18,055 bases of DNA from CAYFUT01 sp964346395 (GCA_964346395.1 CAYFUT010000053.1:1-18055), one strand, 5' to 3'; shown: positions 1 through 7,719, numbered from the stretch's first letter. Program-made: numbers and translations. Notes: generated by a model from the letters alone, not told the origin.

Positions 1-44
1 AAAATCAAAAGACCGAAGATTATATTACCGGTCGATTTGGATAA
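1..44 (+). CDS. pstB: PstB phosphate ABC transporter ATPase, 3' end only
   Basis: The window opens inside a gene. The third frame reads NQKTEDYITGRFG and stops with TAA at 42-44. A tail of the form TEDYxTGRFG is the characteristic C-terminus of PstB, the ATPase of the high-affinity phosphate importer PstSCAB. phoU starts 17 bases later, which is the normal pstB-phoU order, so the two are almost certainly co-transcribed. Only 13 codons plus two bases of a preceding codon are visible, so the call rests on this short tail and the neighbour. Confidence 0.85.
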   Translation, partial: NQKTEDYITGRFG

Positions 45-61
45 AGAGGAGGGGATTAATA

Positions 62-712
62 ATGATGCGAAAGAAATTTCATGGGGAATTAGAAGAATTA
101 AACCAAGAACTGTTGAAAATGGGAAGTATGGTAGAAGAGCGGATTCATAAGTCGGTTAGGGCTTTGAAAGAACAAGATGTAGAGTTGGCTCGCGAAATTA
201 TTGAGACTGATGATCAAATAGATGATTATGAAGATGATCTTGATAAAAAATGTGTGGATTTATTGGCTTTGCAGCAGCCGGTGGCTAAGGATCTACGCCA
301 GATTATTGCTATTACTAAGATTAGTAGTGATTTAGAGCGAGTTGCCGATTTAACTCAGAATATTTCCCGGATTGCAGAGGAGTTAGCCGGGGAGGAATTT
401 GTTAAGCCCTTAGTGGATATCCCTAAAATGAATCAAACAGTGCGAGAAATGGTGCGCGGCAGTCTGGATTCATTTATCGACCGCGATACTGAGTTGGCAA
501 AAGAAATAGCTGCTAAAGATGATCAAGTAAATCAATTAGATGACCAGATAATGCGGGAACTTTTAACTTATATGATGGAAGACCACGCGATTATTAAGCA
601 GGCTAATCGATTAATGTTTATTAGTCGTTATTTAGAAAGAATTGGCGATCATGCGACAAATATTTGTGAACAGGTATTATATATGATTACAGCTGACCAA
701 GTGCACTTATAA
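62..712 (+). CDS. phoU: PhoU phosphate-signalling regulator
   Basis: PhoU is a cytoplasmic, metal-binding helical protein that links the Pst phosphate importer to the phosphate-responsive histidine kinase and keeps the Pho regulon off when phosphate is plentiful. The 216 residues match the usual family length. Two three-helix PhoU repeats are visible, each with its acidic metal-binding signature: ERVAD at residues 92-96 and ERIGD at 192-196, followed by H/N-rich helix ends (TQN, HATN). The ribosome site GAGGAGGGG sits just upstream. ATG 62 and ATG 65 are adjacent and either could be the start. It follows pstB by 17 bases and is the last gene before a clear terminator, so it closes the pst operon. 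Confidence 0.95.
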   Translation: MMRKKFHGELEELNQELLKMGSMVEERIHKSVRALKEQDVELAREIIETDDQIDDYEDDLDKKCVDLLALQQPVAKDLRQIIAITKISSDLERVADLTQNISRIAEELAGEEFVKPLVDIPKMNQTVREMVRGSLDSFIDRDTELAKEIAAKDDQVNQLDDQIMRELLTYMMEDHAIIKQANRLMFISRYLERIGDHATNICEQVLYMITADQVHL

Positions 713-741
713 TATAAAAGAAAGGGGAAAGACCTCTGCAG

Positions 742-776
742 CTTTGGCTATTTCAACGGCCAAAGTTTTTTCTTTT
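742..776 (+). terminator. Rho-independent terminator after phoU
   Basis: CTTTGGC at 742-748 pairs perfectly with GCCAAAG at 759-765 across a 10-base loop, followed by TTTTTTCTTTT. It ends the pst-phoU transcript and separates it from the division cluster, whose first gene starts at 901. I see no convincing promoter between 777 and 900; TTGAAA at 852 has no good -10 at the right distance. Confidence 0.8.
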
Positions 777-900
777 GGGTGAAGATTTTATTAATTTTCT
801 ATTTTTAGAAGCAGGGATTACAGTGTTCAGATAGAATATCATTAATTACTATTGAAAGTGACCAATCAATTTAAAGGCTAGATAAAAAGGCGGGGAAAGC

Positions 901-1833
901 ATGAAAGATTTCAATCAATTACAGTATTCAGCTGATAATAAACGCAATAAAAATAAAAAGAATAAGCCGGCAAAATTAGGCTGGGGCCTATTATTGTTGA
1001 CTATCGGCGGGCTGGCTTTTTTGTTAGCGGCCAATTTATTCGGTCTCCATTCTTCGCAGGTGGCAGTTACTTCTTATCAGACGCTGACTCAAGATTTTAC
1101 TACCCCAGGATTAATCATTCGCGATGAGGTAGTAACTTTTGCTCCCCGCCGGGGAAAAGCGGTACTTAAAAAAACCGAAGGGACTAAAGTTAGAGCTGGG
1201 GAACATATTTTAAGTCTTCGTACAGGAGAAGAGCCTGATGAGCTATATAATTATAAAGCAGGTATTGTTAGTTACCGAATTGATGGTTTGGAGAGCACTT
1301 TAGAGCCTGCTGACCGGGCTGAATTAAGCTATGAACAGTTCAAAAAGGTGCGCGGGAAAATAGATGCAGTTGAACAAAAACAGCAGGTGAATGTAGGCCA
1401 ACCAGTATTTAAAATCATCGATAATTTTAAGTTTTATTTAGCAGTTTTACTGCCGCAGAAAAAGTTAGCTAATTACGAAGCAGGTGAACAGGTAGAAGTT
1501 GTATTGGCTCAGCTTGAAGATGTAAGTAATTTTAAGGGAGAAATAGATCAAATAATTGCTGATAAACCGGAAAATATTATGCTGATTGAATTGACGAAAT
1601 TTATACCACAACTGATTGATCTACGGAAGACTACTGTGCGAGTAGTAAAAGAAAGGTATCACGGACTGGTAGTTCCCAAGATTGCTTTAACTAAGGATGA
1701 TTCAGATAGAGTAGGGGTTAGAATCAGAGGACAGACAAAAGACTACTTTAAGGAAGTAGAAGTTGAGCATAAAGTGGGAGATAAAGCAGTAATTAAGGGA
1801 GTTTTACCGGGAGTTAAAGTTTTAAAAAATTAA
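901..1833 (+). CDS. HlyD-like single-pass membrane protein of the division gene cluster
   Basis: This 310-residue protein has a short Lys/Asn-rich cytoplasmic head (residues 10-25), one membrane segment at about 27-49, and an extracytoplasmic part with beta-rich, lipoyl/HlyD-like character (GKAVLKKTEGTKVRAGE around 80-100, then a long beta-rich C-terminus). HlyD-family proteins usually act as adaptors of envelope transporters, but no partner transporter lies nearby. In many Clostridia a gene of this type precedes yggS, sepF and ylmH, so an envelope or division role fits better than classical export; that is inference. The start is ATG 901 behind GGCGGGG. The family assignment is moderately sure and the exact function is unknown. 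Confidence 0.65.
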   Translation: MKDFNQLQYSADNKRNKNKKNKPAKLGWGLLLLTIGGLAFLLAANLFGLHSSQVAVTSYQTLTQDFTTPGLIIRDEVVTFAPRRGKAVLKKTEGTKVRAGEHILSLRTGEEPDELYNYKAGIVSYRIDGLESTLEPADRAELSYEQFKKVRGKIDAVEQKQQVNVGQPVFKIIDNFKFYLAVLLPQKKLANYEAGEQVEVVLAQLEDVSNFKGEIDQIIADKPENIMLIELTKFIPQLIDLRKTTVRVVKERYHGLVVPKIALTKDDSDRVGVRIRGQTKDYFKEVEVEHKVGDKAVIKGVLPGVKVLKN

Positions 1834-1867
1834 AAATTGGCTAGATAAAAATTAGGGGGGATAAAGC

Positions 1868-2952
1868 ATGAAAAAAATTTATATTTTAGATACTAATGTT
1901 ATTTTACATGATCCGGAGGCTATTTTTGCCTTTGAGGATAATCAGGTAGTAATTCCCATGGCGGTAATAGAAGAAGTAGATGATCAGAAGAAGCGGCAGG
2001 ATTCAATCGGGAAGAATGCCCGGGTCTTTTCCCGTCATCTGGATGAGCTGCGGGAAGAAGGGGATTTATCTAGCGGAGTTGAACTGGAGACGGGCGGGAT
2101 TCTAAAGACTGATTTAACTCATCAGGCGGTTCAGGAGCTTCCTTCTGAATTAGATCGAACGAAAACGGATAATATTATTGTAGCGGCTGCTTTGAGTATT
2201 AGCCAAGAGATGGATCTGCCGGTGATTTTGGTTTCTAAAGATGTTAATTTGCGGATCAAAGCTAATGTACTGAATATTAAAGCTGAAGATTATGAGTCAG
2301 ATGTAGTAGATATAGATGAATTATATCCGGGGCTGAGAGAATTGTCGGTTGAGGCGGAAGTAATTGATGATTTTTTTGCTCAGCAGGGGTTAGATATTGG
2401 AGACTTAAAGTTAGAAGATGAGTTATTTCCCAATGAGTTTGTAAATTTAGAAAATGCTACTTCTTCTCAGTCGGCTCTGGCTTATTATGATGCTGAAAAA
2501 AGTACTTTAGCTCCGTTTATTTTTAATTCGAAAAATGTTTGGGGCATTAAACCGCGCAATCGAGAACAGAGGTGTGCTCTGGAATTATTACTAAATGATA
2601 AAATAAAATTAGTAACGCTAGTAGGTAAAGCAGGAACCGGAAAGACTTTATTGGCTCTGGCAGCAGGTTTACAGCGGGTTGTGGAAGATAAAGAATATAA
2701 AAAGTTAATTGTAACCCGCCCGATTGTGCCGATGGGAAATGATTTAGGTTATCTGCCGGGGGATGAAGAGGAGAAACTGCGCCCCTGGATGGAGCCTATT
2801 TTTGACAATATGGAGTATTTGGTAAGCAGTGAAGATAGAGAACCTTCGCAGGTAATAGAAGATTTGAAATCAATGAATTTAATTGAACTAGAAGCAATAA
2901 CCTATATTCGTGGGCGGAGTATTCCCAATCAATTGATGATAGTGGATGAAGC
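1868..2952 (+). CDS. PIN-PhoH family ATPase (YlaK type), 3' end lost in assembly gap
   Basis: Residues 3-140 form a PIN nuclease domain (ILDTNVILHDP with Asp8, IEEVDD at 34-39, and TDNIIVAAAL at 100-109). Residues about 220-361 form a PhoH P-loop ATPase: Walker A GKAGTGKT at 253-260, the motif TRPIVPMGNDLGYLPGD, and the start of Walker B, IVDE, at 358-361. PIN-PhoH proteins are thought to be ATP-driven RNA helicase-nucleases; the physiological role is poorly known and phosphate starvation is not an established link here. The family usually has about 430-440 residues. Sequence stops at an N-run after residue 361, so about 75 residues are missing. ATG 1868 follows the ribosome site GGGGGG. The apparent continuation past the gap is a different gene. 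Confidence 0.9.
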
Positions 2953-3052
2953 NNNNNNNNNNNNNNNNNNNNNNNNNNNNNNNNNNNNNNNNNNNNNNNN
3001 NNNNNNNNNNNNNNNNNNNNNNNNNNNNNNNNNNNNNNNNNNNNNNNNNNNN
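2953..3052. other. Assembly gap (100 N), real missing sequence
   Basis: Exactly 100 N, the conventional filler for a gap of unknown size. The bases on the two sides do not overlap. The left side ends in the Walker B motif of PhoH and the right side starts inside YggS. From usual family lengths, roughly 75 codons of PhoH plus about 30-35 codons of YggS are missing, so the true gap is probably 330 bp or more rather than 100. Confidence 0.9.
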
Positions 3053-3646
3053 AAAGGACAAAATATAGATAAAATGAAAGCAGTACAGGAAGCAGGGATT
3101 AGTGAATTTGGAGAAAGTAGAGTGCAGGAAGTACGGGATAAGTATGACCAGTTAGAGTCAGTAACTTGGCACATGATTGGGCATTTACAGCGCAATAAGG
3201 TGAAGTATTTGGCCCGTCGGGAGCGGTGTCAGTTAATTCATTCGCTGGATAGTCTCCGGCTGGCCAAGAAGATAGATGACCGTGGTGAAAAGGCAGAGCG
3301 AGTAATGGAGGCTTTAGTACAGGTTAATGTAGCGAAAGATGAAAATAAATATGGTTTTTATCCTGACGAAGTAGAGGATTTTCTGCAGCAAATTGGAGAA
3401 CTCAACTACTTGCAGGTTAAAGGCTTAATGACTTTGGCTCCTTATAAAGAGGATCCTGAGGAAGTTCGCCCTTATTTTCGCCAGTTAAACGAAATGTTTA
3501 TTGAACTAAAAGAAAAACAGTTACCAGGAATCAAAATGGAGGAATTATCAATGGGTATGACAAATGATTTTGAGGTAGCAGTTGAAGAAGGAGCTACTAT
3601 GGTGCGCATAGGGAGAGGTATTTTTGGATCTCGGGAGTATCAGTGA
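3053..3646 (+). CDS. yggS: YggS/YlmE PLP-binding homeostasis protein, 5' end lost in gap
   Basis: The visible 197 residues match the PLP-dependent YggS/PROSC family, which carries PLP and maintains vitamin B6 and amino-acid balance. The motifs are in family order: FGESRVQE, WHMIGHLQRNKVK, IHSLDSLRLA, QVNVAKDENKYGF, GLMTLAPY, and the C-terminal LSMGMTNDFEVAVEEGA followed by VRIGRGIFG. The N-terminal strand with the PLP-binding Lys (usual motif AVSK) lies in the N-run, so it cannot be checked. In Firmicutes this gene (ylmE) sits directly before sepF, as here; its TGA overlaps the sepF start. It only seems fused to the upstream PhoH gene because both happen to share a frame across the 100 N. Confidence 0.92.
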   Translation, partial: KGQNIDKMKAVQEAGISEFGESRVQEVRDKYDQLESVTWHMIGHLQRNKVKYLARRERCQLIHSLDSLRLAKKIDDRGEKAERVMEALVQVNVAKDENKYGFYPDEVEDFLQQIGELNYLQVKGLMTLAPYKEDPEEVRPYFRQLNEMFIELKEKQLPGIKMEELSMGMTNDFEVAVEEGATMVRIGRGIFGSREYQ

Positions 3647-4005
3647 TGAAGTTATTAGATAATGTAATTGCGGATTTAAATGATCTGTTGGGAATGGCTC
3701 CGCCGCCGGGAGAAGATAGAGCGGTACAGCAGAGAAAAGTCGGTTCCCTACCGGAGCAAAAAGAAGGGATGGAAGAAGTAGTATTTATTACTCCCGAATC
3801 TTTTTCTCAGGTACAGGCGGTAGTCGATAAGCTGCAGCAGGGGGAAGCAGTAATAGTTAAACTGGAAGAGGTGTCCCCGGAAGAGGCAACGCGGATTATA
3901 GACTTTGTTAGTGGGGCTATTTATGCTTTAGAGGGAGATACAGAGAAATTAGGGGAGAGTATTTTCTTGTTTACTCCGCAAGAAGTAGAAATTAGTTATG
4001 AATAG
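3646..4005 (+). CDS. sepF: SepF cell-division protein
   Basis: SepF binds the membrane through an N-terminal amphipathic helix and FtsZ through its C-terminal domain, forming rings that tether and organise the division septum. This 119-residue protein has the short N-terminal helix (MKLLDNVIADLNDLLGMA), a variable linker to about residue 40, and the SepF domain at 42-116 (VVFITPESFSQVQAVVDKL, then IIDFVSGAIYALEG and SIFLFTP). The start is ATG 3646, overlapping the yggS stop by one base (TGATG); GTG 3643 is an in-frame alternative. GGGAG upstream is a modest ribosome site, so translational coupling to yggS is likely. Context with yggS, yggT, ylmH and divIVA agrees fully. Confidence 0.95.
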   Translation: MKLLDNVIADLNDLLGMAPPPGEDRAVQQRKVGSLPEQKEGMEEVVFITPESFSQVQAVVDKLQQGEAVIVKLEEVSPEEATRIIDFVSGAIYALEGDTEKLGESIFLFTPQEVEISYE

Positions 4006-4041
4006 TAGCTGCTTATTATTAGCTGTTGAAGGAGGTAAAGT

Positions 4042-4851
4042 ATGGGAGAAAAAATAGGGTTTATTGGGGTAGGCTCCATGGGAGAGGCTTTAGTTAAGGG
4101 TATGATAGAAGCTGATTTATTTGCCCCCCAAGAAGTAGTTGTGAGTGATGTTAACCAGGAGCGCTTATCAGAAGTAGAGGCTGAATATGGGGTGGAGACT
4201 GTCCAGCAAAATAGTGATTTGATTAGCCAAGTAGATTATCTTGTATTAGCAGTTAAACCTAAAGTAATTGAGCAAGTAATGGCTGAAATAGGGTCGAAAA
4301 TTAAAGAGGAACAGAAAGTCTTTTCTATTGCTGCGGGAGTGACTACAGCTCAAATTGAAGATTACTTACCGTTGGAAGTGCCGGTGGTTCGTCTAATGCC
4401 GAATACTCCGGCATTAATTAAGGAGGGAGCTATTGCTTATACTTTAGGAACAGCTGCCGATAGGGAGGAAGGAAGACTGGTAGAAAAATTATTCTGCCCC
4501 GTAGGTAGAGTAGTGGAGACAGAAGAAAAGTTAATGGATGCTGTCACTGGGTTAAGCGGTAGTGGTCCGGCTTATATTTACATATTAATTGAAGCGCTGT
4601 CTGATGCTGGAGTTTATGAAGGTTTGAGTAGGAAGACAGCTACTAATTTAGCTGCTCAAACAGTAATTGGGGCGGCTAAAATGGTAGCGGAAAGTGATAG
4701 TCATCCCGCTGAACTTAAAGATGAAGTGACCTCTCCGGGAGGAACGACTATTACCGGAGTCAAAAATCTGGAGGAAGCAGGCTTTCGCACTGCAGTTCAG
4801 CAGGCAGTTGCAGCAGCAGCCGAGCAGTCTCGACAATTGGGAGAGGAGTGA
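4042..4851 (+). CDS. proC: Pyrroline-5-carboxylate reductase
   Basis: ProC reduces 1-pyrroline-5-carboxylate to L-proline with NAD(P)H in the cytoplasm, the last step of proline synthesis. The 269 residues are the usual length. The N-terminal Rossmann motif GVGSMG is at 9-14, RLMPNTPA at 117-124, SGSGPAY at 172-178, and the substrate-binding SPGGTT at 231-236. The start is ATG 4042 with the strong ribosome site GGAGG. It lies between sepF and yggT, a location seen in several Firmicutes, and its stop overlaps the region where yggT begins, so the genes are probably in one transcript. Proline is also a compatible solute, which would suit a halophile, but nothing here shows osmotic control. Confidence 0.96.
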   Translation: MGEKIGFIGVGSMGEALVKGMIEADLFAPQEVVVSDVNQERLSEVEAEYGVETVQQNSDLISQVDYLVLAVKPKVIEQVMAEIGSKIKEEQKVFSIAAGVTTAQIEDYLPLEVPVVRLMPNTPALIKEGAIAYTLGTAADREEGRLVEKLFCPVGRVVETEEKLMDAVTGLSGSGPAYIYILIEALSDAGVYEGLSRKTATNLAAQTVIGAAKMVAESDSHPAELKDEVTSPGGTTITGVKNLEEAGFRTAVQQAVAAAAEQSRQLGEE

Positions 4852-4856
4852 TAGAA

Positions 4857-5129
4857 GTGTTATTGTTGATTAAGTTGATTAACATAGCTTATGAAGTTTA
4901 CTTTTTTATTTTAATTGCGCGGATAGTAGCTTCCTGGGTGCAGCCGCCGACGAGACATGAATTTATGCGGAAGTTTTTACGGTTTGTGTATCAAGCTACT
5001 GAGCCGGTGTTAGCCCCGATTCGGCAGATGATTCCCCTGTCAGGAATTGATTTATCGCCGATTGTTGCTTTTTTTGCTTTAAATATTATTAGAAATGGAT
5101 TAATTAAGCTATTATACTCCTTAGCTTAG
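4857..5129 (+). CDS. yggT: YggT family membrane protein
   Basis: This is a small integral membrane protein of the YggT (YlmG) family, with two hydrophobic segments (about residues 1-22 and 55-85) separated by the family signature VASWVQPP and FVYQATEPVLAPIRQMIP. The family is linked to envelope organisation and osmotic tolerance; its molecular activity is not known. GTG 4857 is preferred over GTG 4848 because AGAGGAG at 4842-4848 then sits at 8 bases, the ideal spacing, whereas it overlaps the upstream GTG. The gene begins six bases after the proC stop and is probably coupled to it. Length 90 residues, normal for the family. Confidence 0.92.
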   Translation: MLLLIKLINIAYEVYFFILIARIVASWVQPPTRHEFMRKFLRFVYQATEPVLAPIRQMIPLSGIDLSPIVAFFALNIIRNGLIKLLYSLA

Positions 5130-5148
5130 GTTGTAGAGGTGGTTGAAG

Positions 5149-5934
5149 ATGCTAGATAAGGAAACCCTTTTATTTGAATTAGAAGAAGAAGAAAGAGAAA
5201 TAGGGGATAAGGTATTAGATAAAGCAGAACAGGCTCTACGCAGTCATCAGCCGCAGTATACTAATTTTTTAAATCCGCGGCAGCTGTATATAACTCAGCC
5301 GATATTAGAAAAAATAAGAGATTTAAAGTATTTAACTTATGGGGGTTATCAGCAGGCAGAGCGGGAAATATTAGCCCTGATGCCTGATTATTATATTCCT
5401 GATATGGTAGACCCACCATTAGCTTTGCTGGATATTTACGGTCAATTTAAATTTCAAACGGTAAGCCACCGGGATTTTTTGGGGGCTATTTTGGGAACGG
5501 GTATTAAGCGTAATCAGGTAGGAGACCTAATTATTTATGATCAGGGCTGTCAAGCTATAGTGGTGGACAAGATGGTAGATTATATTAAACTTAATTTAGA
5601 TCAGGTGCATAAAGTAGGAGTTGAAGTAGAGGAGATTGCTTTCTCTGGGCTCCGCGAACCTACTCAGAGAGTTAAAGAAATTAGAGATACAGTTCCTTCT
5701 TTACGCCTTGATTCAGTAGCTAGTTCGGGTTTTTCTACTTCCCGAAGTAAAATGAGTAAAGAAATTAATAAAGGAAGGGTCAGGGTAAATTGGAAAGTGG
5801 TAGAAAATCAGGCGCATATGCTTGAGCTTGATGATATTATTTCTATTCGAGGGCGAGGAAGGGTAGAAATTGATGAGCTATTAGGCAGATCACATAAGGG
5901 AAGAATCAAATTGAAGTTAAAGCGGTATTTATAA
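5149..5934 (+). CDS. ylmH: YlmH, S4-domain RNA-binding protein
   Basis: YlmH (YlmH/RqcP2 group) binds RNA through a C-terminal S4 domain; homologues associate with stalled 50S subunits in ribosome quality control, and the gene lies in the division cluster of Gram-positive bacteria. The 261 residues show the N-terminal RNA-binding-like region, including FLNPRQLYI and RDFLGAILGTGIKRNQVGDL, and the S4 domain at about 183-245 with its typical basic loops (SKEINKGRVRVNWK, ISIRGRGRVEI). ATG 5149 is chosen over TTG 5143 because AGAGGTGG at 5135-5142 is then six bases away. It follows yggT by 19 bases and is followed by divIVA after 17 bases. Confidence 0.92.
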   Translation: MLDKETLLFELEEEEREIGDKVLDKAEQALRSHQPQYTNFLNPRQLYITQPILEKIRDLKYLTYGGYQQAEREILALMPDYYIPDMVDPPLALLDIYGQFKFQTVSHRDFLGAILGTGIKRNQVGDLIIYDQGCQAIVVDKMVDYIKLNLDQVHKVGVEVEEIAFSGLREPTQRVKEIRDTVPSLRLDSVASSGFSTSRSKMSKEINKGRVRVNWKVVENQAHMLELDDIISIRGRGRVEIDELLGRSHKGRIKLKLKRYL

Positions 5935-5951
5935 TAGAAGGAGGATTTACT

Positions 5952-6452
5952 ATGTCGTTGACCCCAAAGGATATTTACAATAAAGAATTTGATAAGGGAG
6001 TTTCGCTGTGGGCTTATGATGAAGATGAAGTAGATGAATTTCTTGATTTAGTAGCTACTTATTACGAAGAATTATTAGAAGAAAATAGAGAATTAGAAAA
6101 CAAAGTGAAAGAACTAGAACAAGAATTGGAAGACTGTAGAGCTAAACAGTCTTCGCTGCAGGAGTCAGTGGAGAATACTTTGAATACGGCAGAGAAAGCA
6201 GTAGAAGAAAAGAAAGCTCAGGCGGAAAAAGAAGCTGATTTAATTATAGAAGAAGCAGAAATGAAGGCAGATAAAATCATTAAAGAGGCGGAAGCAAAGG
6301 CGGAAGACGAATATCAAGAATACCAAGAATTGGTGCAGGCTAAGCGGTTGTTTAAAACTAAGTTCAAAACGCTGTTAAAAGCTTATTTGGATCTGCTGGA
6401 AGATGAAGAAGTAGAGCTGGATATAATTAAGGATAAAATGAGGGAGGAATAG
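5952..6452 (+). CDS. divIVA: DivIVA cell-pole/division-site protein
   Basis: DivIVA is a coiled-coil scaffold that recognises strongly curved membrane at poles and septa and recruits division, chromosome-segregation or cell-wall proteins. Residues 1-36 hold the conserved lipid-binding N-terminus (SLTPKDIYNKEFDKGVSLWAY, then DEDEVDEFLD). Two coiled-coil stretches follow, about 37-75 and 78-145, the second very rich in Glu, Lys and Ala. Length is 166 residues, normal for Firmicutes. The start is ATG 5952 behind AAGGAGG. It is the last member of the division cluster; the next gene follows after three bases. Confidence 0.95.
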   Translation: MSLTPKDIYNKEFDKGVSLWAYDEDEVDEFLDLVATYYEELLEENRELENKVKELEQELEDCRAKQSSLQESVENTLNTAEKAVEEKKAQAEKEADLIIEEAEMKADKIIKEAEAKAEDEYQEYQELVQAKRLFKTKFKTLLKAYLDLLEDEEVELDIIKDKMREE

Positions 6453-6455
6453 ACT

Positions 6456-6701
6456 GTGGAGCAGCGAATAGCAGTCATTGGAATTGTTATTAGCGATCGG
6501 GAAACAGCTGCTGAAGAAGTAAATGATATTTTGACTGAGCATGGAGAGATGATTGTCGGCAGAATGGGGCTGCCTTATGAAAACAAAGGATTAAATATAA
6601 TTTCTTTGATAGTAGATGGAACTAATGAGCAGTTAGGTGCTTTAGCCGGCAAATTAGGGAATGTAGACCAGGTTCAAGTGAAGACGATGACTGCTGATTG
6701 A
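6456..6701 (+). CDS. TM1266-type small regulator of iron-only hydrogenase systems
   Basis: This 81-residue protein has the short ferredoxin-like fold of the TM1266 family: it opens with IAVIGIVISDRETAAEEVN, followed by MIVGRMGLPYENKGLNIISLIVDGT and a C-terminal GKLGNVDQVQVKTM. The family, related to the ACT/NikR C-terminal fold, is named as a putative iron-only hydrogenase system regulator because it often lies beside hydE, hydG or hydF. No hydrogenase maturase gene lies in this window, so the role is inferred from the family alone. GTG 6456 follows GGGAGGAA and lies three bases after the divIVA stop, indicating co-transcription with the division cluster. Its TGA at 6699-6701 touches the 7-bp tandem repeat. 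Confidence 0.8.
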   Translation: MEQRIAVIGIVISDRETAAEEVNDILTEHGEMIVGRMGLPYENKGLNIISLIVDGTNEQLGALAGKLGNVDQVQVKTMTAD

Positions 6702-6926
6702 GAATGGAGAATGGAGAATGGAGAATGGAGAATGGAGAATGGAGAATGGAAAATGGAAAATGNNNNNNNNNNNNNNNNNNNNNNNNNNNNNNNNNNNNNN
6801 NNNNNNNNNNNNNNNNNNNNNNNNNNNNNNNNNNNNNNNNNNNNNNNNNNNNNNNNNNNNNNAGAATGGAGAATGGAGAATGGAGAATGGAGAATGGAGA
6901 ATGGAAAATGGAAAATGATAAATGAA
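6701..6926 (+). repeat. 7-bp tandem repeat, unit AGAATGG, interrupted by N
   Basis: Left of the N-run there are seven copies of AGAATGG, one AAAATGG and a partial AAAATG (6701-6762). Right of it there are six AGAATGG, one AAAATGG, then decaying AAAATGA and TAAATGA (6863-6926). The last 55 bases on the left equal the first 55 on the right. The array starts at the stop codon of the preceding gene. All frames are open on the plus strand because the unit lacks stops, but the resulting ENGEWRM-type peptides are not credible genes. Confidence 0.95.
6763..6862. other. Assembly gap (100 N) inside the 7-bp repeat, probably spurious
   Basis: Exactly 100 N. Bases 6708-6762 and 6863-6917 are the same 55 bp and end exactly at the two gap edges. 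This is what two contigs overlapping by a 55-base k-mer look like when a scaffolder fails to merge them. The repeat copy number here is therefore uncertain. Confidence 0.85.
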
Positions 6927-6930
6927 ACAA

Positions 6931-6954
6931 AGAAATAAAGAAATAAAGAAATAA
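6931..6954 (+). repeat. 8-bp tandem repeat AGAAATAA x3
   Basis: Three exact copies of AGAAATAA follow directly after the decaying end of the 7-bp array. It is a second short-unit repeat with a different period in the same spacer. No function is apparent. Confidence 0.85.
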
Positions 6955-7017
6955 AATAGTTCAAGTTAACGCTTATGAATAAAAGATAAGATGTCAAACT
7001 TGCGGGTGGTGAAAAAA

Positions 7018-7719
7018 GTGATTGGGATTATTGGGGCTATGGAAGTGGAAATTGAGTTATTGCGGGATGATCTGCAAGTGGAACGGACGTTAACAAAAGC
7101 AGGAATGGAGTTTTATGCGGGCCAACTGGCTGGAAAACAGGTAGTGCTAGTGCAGTGTGGGATTGGTAAGGTGAATGCAGCTGTCTGTACTCAGATTTTA
7201 GCTGATGAATTTGCAGTAGATCAAATTATTTTCACCGGCGTAGCCGGGGCTATTGATGCTGATTTAGATATAGAAGATATTGTCGTGGCGACAGAATTAG
7301 TGCAGCATGATGTGGATGTAACTTCCTTTGGAGATTATAAGTTAGGGGAAATCCCCGAACTAGGGCAGAATTTTGCTGCCGACAAGCAGTTGGTTCAATT
7401 GGCTGAAACTGCGGGCGAACAGCTGGCTGCTGAAGAAGATCTAAAAGTAGTGACGGGTAGGATTTTATCTGGAGATCAGTTTATTAGTGCTGGCGATAAA
7501 GTAAAGGATCTGCAAGCTGAATTCGGCGGCTATTGTACAGAGATGGAAGGGGCAGCTGTCGGTCAGGTTGCTCAGTTAAATGAGATTCCGTTTGTGGTTA
7601 TTCGTTCAATTTCTGATAAAGCGGATGCTGAAGCAGATATTTCCTTTACTGAATTTGTAAAGAAAGCAGCTGATCATTCTTATCGGATTGTAAAGGAAAT
7701 AGTGGATAATCTAGAGTAA
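7018..7719 (+). CDS. mtnN: 5'-methylthioadenosine/S-adenosylhomocysteine nucleosidase
   Basis: MtnN (Pfs) removes adenine from S-adenosylhomocysteine and methylthioadenosine, giving S-ribosylhomocysteine and methylthioribose. The protein opens with IGIIGAMEVEIE, whose Glu11 matches the catalytic-site Glu12 of the E. coli enzyme. The motif CTEMEGAAVGQ supplies the ribose-binding Glu at 177, and SISDKAD the catalytic Asp at 200. GTG 7018 is chosen because GGGTGGTGA at 7004-7011 gives good spacing and because the family starts right at this strand. The longer ATG 6991 has no ribosome site and adds nine non-conserved residues. Its product is the substrate of LuxS, encoded at 14174. Length 233 residues, normal. 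Confidence 0.94.
   Translation: MIGIIGAMEVEIELLRDDLQVERTLTKAGMEFYAGQLAGKQVVLVQCGIGKVNAAVCTQILADEFAVDQIIFTGVAGAIDADLDIEDIVVATELVQHDVDVTSFGDYKLGEIPELGQNFAADKQLVQLAETAGEQLAAEEDLKVVTGRILSGDQFISAGDKVKDLQAEFGGYCTEMEGAAVGQVAQLNEIPFVVIRSISDKADAEADISFTEFVKKAADHSYRIVKEIVDNLE

Noticed and set aside
2929..3195. Minus-strand frame across the first N-run
   Set aside because: It is the shadow of PhoH and YggS and depends on N being read as open.
6701..6926. CRISPR array
   Set aside because: The units are 7 bp, contiguous and without spacers; no cas genes are nearby.
6698..6938. Open frames encoding repeated ENGEWRM peptides
   Set aside because: They are translations of a stop-free 7-bp repeat, run through 100 N, and have no ribosome site or family.
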